From Zoogloea sp021286885 (GTDB lineage: Bacteria > Pseudomonadota > Gammaproteobacteria > Burkholderiales > Rhodocyclaceae), in assembly GCF_041915215.1 (NCBI RefSeq), contig NZ_JAYSBV010000003.1: 64,000 nt of DNA; one strand, written 5' to 3'. Made by a program: the position numbers and the translations under genes. Under the pieces are notes generated by a model. The model was not told the DNA's origin, ran no database searches, and saw only the letters and a program-made list of their open reading frames with translations. This document shows positions 62,073-64,000 of the stretch, in pieces (position 1 is the first letter of the stretch; each line of letters begins with the position of its first letter).

Positions 62073-62725
62073 TACGGGTGTGCATCATTTGCGAAGGCCC
62101 GACTGAAGTGGAGTTCGTCAATCGTTGCTTGGAGCCCTATTTGCGCGTTTGTGGTGTCAGCGTCTACGGCACCTTATTGAGTGCCAGATCTGGCCGTCAT
62201 CGGGGTGGGCGTGTCACGGTCGACCGGTTGGCCACCAAGATTTCTCTGCACTACAGCGAAGCCGACCGTGTTTCTACGCTGGTGGATTTTTACGGTTTTC
62301 AGGATCGCGCTGCGCGTACCCGTGCCCAGCTGGAAGCTGACATTGCTGCTGCAGTACAGCGCATCACCGCAGCTTATGACCCACGCTATGTGCTGCCTTA
62401 TGTGCAAATGCACGAATTTGAAGGGCTGTTGTTTACCAATCCCGCAAATTTTGAATGGGCAGAAGATGGCTGGAGCGAAGATGTACGGGCCGCGTTGATG
62501 GCGGTTGTGCAAGCCTTTCCGAACCCGGAAGACATCAATGGCGGCGAGGCGACAGCGCCGTCCAAGCGGATTCTGAGCATTTTTCCCAACGGTACCTATT
62601 CAAAGACCGAGCACGGGCCGCTGATTGCAGAAGCAACGGGCATTGACGCAATTCGGGCCAAGTGCCCGGCCTTCAGCGAATGGGTGGGCAGGCTGCAGGC
62701 CTGGGGAAAAGGCTTGGCCCTGTAA
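62069..62725 (+). CDS. DUF4276-type protein with TOPRIM-like motifs, 218 aa
   Basis: The opening VCIICEGPTEVEFVNRCLEPYL (E9, E13) and the acidic segment STLVDFYGFQD (D73) are consistent with the conserved Glu and Asp of TOPRIM nucleases, and YVQMHEFEGLLF is the mark of the DUF4276 family. It starts with an ATGA overlap on the ATPase gene, so the two are one unit. It is likely the effector, perhaps a nuclease; this is inference. Confidence 0.82.
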   Translation: MIRVCIICEGPTEVEFVNRCLEPYLRVCGVSVYGTLLSARSGRHRGGRVTVDRLATKISLHYSEADRVSTLVDFYGFQDRAARTRAQLEADIAAAVQRITAAYDPRYVLPYVQMHEFEGLLFTNPANFEWAEDGWSEDVRAALMAVVQAFPNPEDINGGEATAPSKRILSIFPNGTYSKTEHGPLIAEATGIDAIRAKCPAFSEWVGRLQAWGKGLAL

Positions 62726-62729
62726 GCGC

Positions 62730-63287
62730 TCAAGCCACCTGCTCCAGCCTATCCATTAGCAAAGGCTGCACTTCGTCCAGCCAGGCGTCGAGGCGGGCGT
62801 TGGTGTGCATGCCTTGGGTGCGTTCGTCGATGACGAGGCCCACGAAGCGGCCGTCCACCACGGCGGCGGAGTGTTTGAAGGTGTAGCCCTCGGTGCTCCA
62901 GCTGCCGATGATCTCGGCGCCGGCGTTGCGGCAGAGTTCGTAGAGCTTGAAGAGGGAGCTGGCGAAGCGTTCCGAGTAGCGCTCCTGGGCGCCCAGGCCG
63001 AAGAGGGCGACCCGCTTGCCGCGCAGGTCGAGGGGGCCATCCAGCTTGGCGAGGAATTCTTCCCAGTTGGGTTCGATGCAGCCGGCGCTGTGGCCGGGGA
63101 TGTCGCCTTCCCCATAGCTGGGGGTGCCCAGGATGAGGGCGTCGTGGGCGAGGAATTCGGCGGGGCTGATCCGGTTGACGTTCAGGGGCTTGCTGGCGAT
63201 TTGTTCGCCCAGCTTTTTGTGGATGCGTTTGGCGATGAGGCGGGTGGTGCCGGTTTCGGTGCCGAAGAAGATTCCGATGGTTTTCAT
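62730..63287 (-). CDS. Long-chain flavodoxin, 185 aa
   Basis: The FMN phosphate loop GTETGTTRLIAKRI at the N-terminus, TPSYGEGDIPGHSAG and an insertion typical of long-chain flavodoxins (GLGAQERYSERFASSLFKLYELC) identify it. It carries one or two electrons in the cytoplasm, often in place of ferredoxin under iron limitation. Its stop is five bases from the stop of the convergent DUF4276 gene. Confidence 0.92.
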   Translation of the reverse strand: MKTIGIFFGTETGTTRLIAKRIHKKLGEQIASKPLNVNRISPAEFLAHDALILGTPSYGEGDIPGHSAGCIEPNWEEFLAKLDGPLDLRGKRVALFGLGAQERYSERFASSLFKLYELCRNAGAEIIGSWSTEGYTFKHSAAVVDGRFVGLVIDERTQGMHTNARLDAWLDEVQPLLMDRLEQVA

Positions 63288-63362
63288 GGTGGCGTGGGCG
63301 CGGTTGTGCAGGCAGGTTGTTTAGCCATGCAGGATTTGTGCCGCGCCCCGCCTGGGCGCAAG

Positions 63363-64000
63363 TTACTGATTTTGCTGGGGTGGGGCGAGGGTTTGTGGTG
63401 ATTTGTCGGCTTTTGTCGGCGCTGCTGTCGGGGTTTCTGCAGGGGTTTCTGTGGAATGCTCGCCGCTGCGCTGGCCGCAGGCGGGGCAGAAGGGGAAGAA
63501 GGCGTTGTGGCGTAGCCCGCAGCGGCTGCATGCGTGATGGATGCGCAGGCCGCAGTGCATGCAGTAGTTGAGTTCCACGCCCTGGGCATTAACAAAGGGG
63601 CGTTCGCAGCCGGGGCATTGGCCCTTGGCGATGGACTCCAGGGCGCGTTCGTAGCGGATGTCCTGCTTGCGGGCTTCTTCGGGGGCGGCTTGCTCCTGTT
63701 GCTTGCGTTCCAGATAGCGTTGCAGCGCGTTGATCAGCAGCCGCCCGCCCCAGAAGGTGAGCAGGGCGCCCACCCCGTAGCGGATATAGCCCCCGAACGA
63801 GGGTAGATAGGGCACCAGCTCAAAGAAGAAGGCGAACAGGGCGAACAGAATATAGCCCCACACAAACGGCCATTGGGCCGATTGGCGGTGGCGGCGGAAC
63901 AGCCACAGGGCGCTGATCAGGAGCGGGAGTACAAACGCGAGGCGGATGAAAAACACCTTCAGCAGGGCGCGCCGGCTGGCTTCAAAGAAATCCTGGTCGG
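63363..64000 (-). CDS. Membrane-anchored zinc-ribbon protein, partial at its 5' end
   Basis: The frame is open to the right edge of the window (DQDFFEASRRALLKVFFIRL), so the true start lies outside and the GTG at 63956 is probably internal. Two to three hydrophobic helices (LAFVLPLLISALWLF, WGYILFALFAFFFELVPYL, YGVGALLTFWGGRLLIN), a short coiled region and a double zinc ribbon follow (CPGCERPF, NYCMHCGLRIHHACSRCG, FCPACGQ). The tail is Thr/Pro/Ala-rich. I do not recognise a named family; a membrane-bound scaffold or regulator is possible. Confidence 0.75.
   Translation of the reverse strand, partial: DQDFFEASRRALLKVFFIRLAFVLPLLISALWLFRRHRQSAQWPFVWGYILFALFAFFFELVPYLPSFGGYIRYGVGALLTFWGGRLLINALQRYLERKQQEQAAPEEARKQDIRYERALESIAKGQCPGCERPFVNAQGVELNYCMHCGLRIHHACSRCGLRHNAFFPFCPACGQRSGEHSTETPAETPTAAPTKADKSPQTLAPPQQNQ

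Overview
The window looks like the chromosome of a GC-rich betaproteobacterium, most likely of the Rhodocyclales (Azospira, Azoarcus or Thauera type). The basis is gene content and order (fimV-truA-trpF-trpB-trpA-accD-folC-dedD-cvpA-purF-metZ; leuC-entericidin-leuD-leuB-asd; trxA-rho; fdxA). No database search was possible, so the taxon is an inference.

Layout. 1-1664 (minus): a translationally coupled pair, a partial gene plus a P-loop ATPase, that resembles STAND/effector-type NTPase loci. 1741-8018: a periplasmic Spy-like protein, a DnaQ-fold exonuclease, a sensor kinase with a stand-alone receiver, an MFS exporter, and a divergent HxlR regulator/QorB-like quinone reductase pair with an operator-like palindrome. 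8027-17320: tRNA-Leu(UAG), rho, trxA, fdxA, an AddB/AddA-type recombination nuclease-helicase, and a CBS protein. 17594-23450: fadD, then ilvB-ilvN preceded by a previously unlisted 31-codon valine-rich leader peptide and an intrinsic terminator (classic attenuation, like ivbL of enterics), then aroC and a small YdcH-like protein. 23528-30338: MFS permease, M48 lipoprotein peptidase, leuC, entericidin-like lipopeptide, leuD, leuB, asd. 30454-43825: FimV, a CbiQ-like membrane protein, and the long truA to metZ biosynthetic operon, closed by a strong terminator.

43826-47976 is an AT-richer accessory island. It holds an IS5-type transposase remnant with an in-frame stop, a 768-residue protein joining an N-terminal RelE/ParE-like domain to a UvrD-type SF1 helicase, an odd GC-rich patch, and an IS3-type transposase remnant. 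The fusion protein between two dead insertion sequences is one of the two best candidates for an undescribed defence-like system.

47977-60714 is a hydroxycinnamate (ferulate/p-coumarate) catabolic cluster: LysR, MarR (minus), then hydroxycinnamoyl-CoA hydratase-lyase, vanillin dehydrogenase, acyl-CoA dehydrogenase, feruloyl-CoA synthetase, a second enoyl-CoA hydratase, an amidohydrolase, an aromatic acid:H+ symporter and a porin. Two matching palindromes, one in front of marR and one in front of the operon, are the likely MarR operators. An identical 15-mer lies upstream of lysR and upstream of the transporter gene.

60885-62725 is a second candidate defence pair: an OLD/AAA_15-like ATPase overlapping a DUF4276-type protein with a TOPRIM-like start. 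The window ends with a long-chain flavodoxin and a partial membrane-anchored zinc-ribbon protein on the minus strand.
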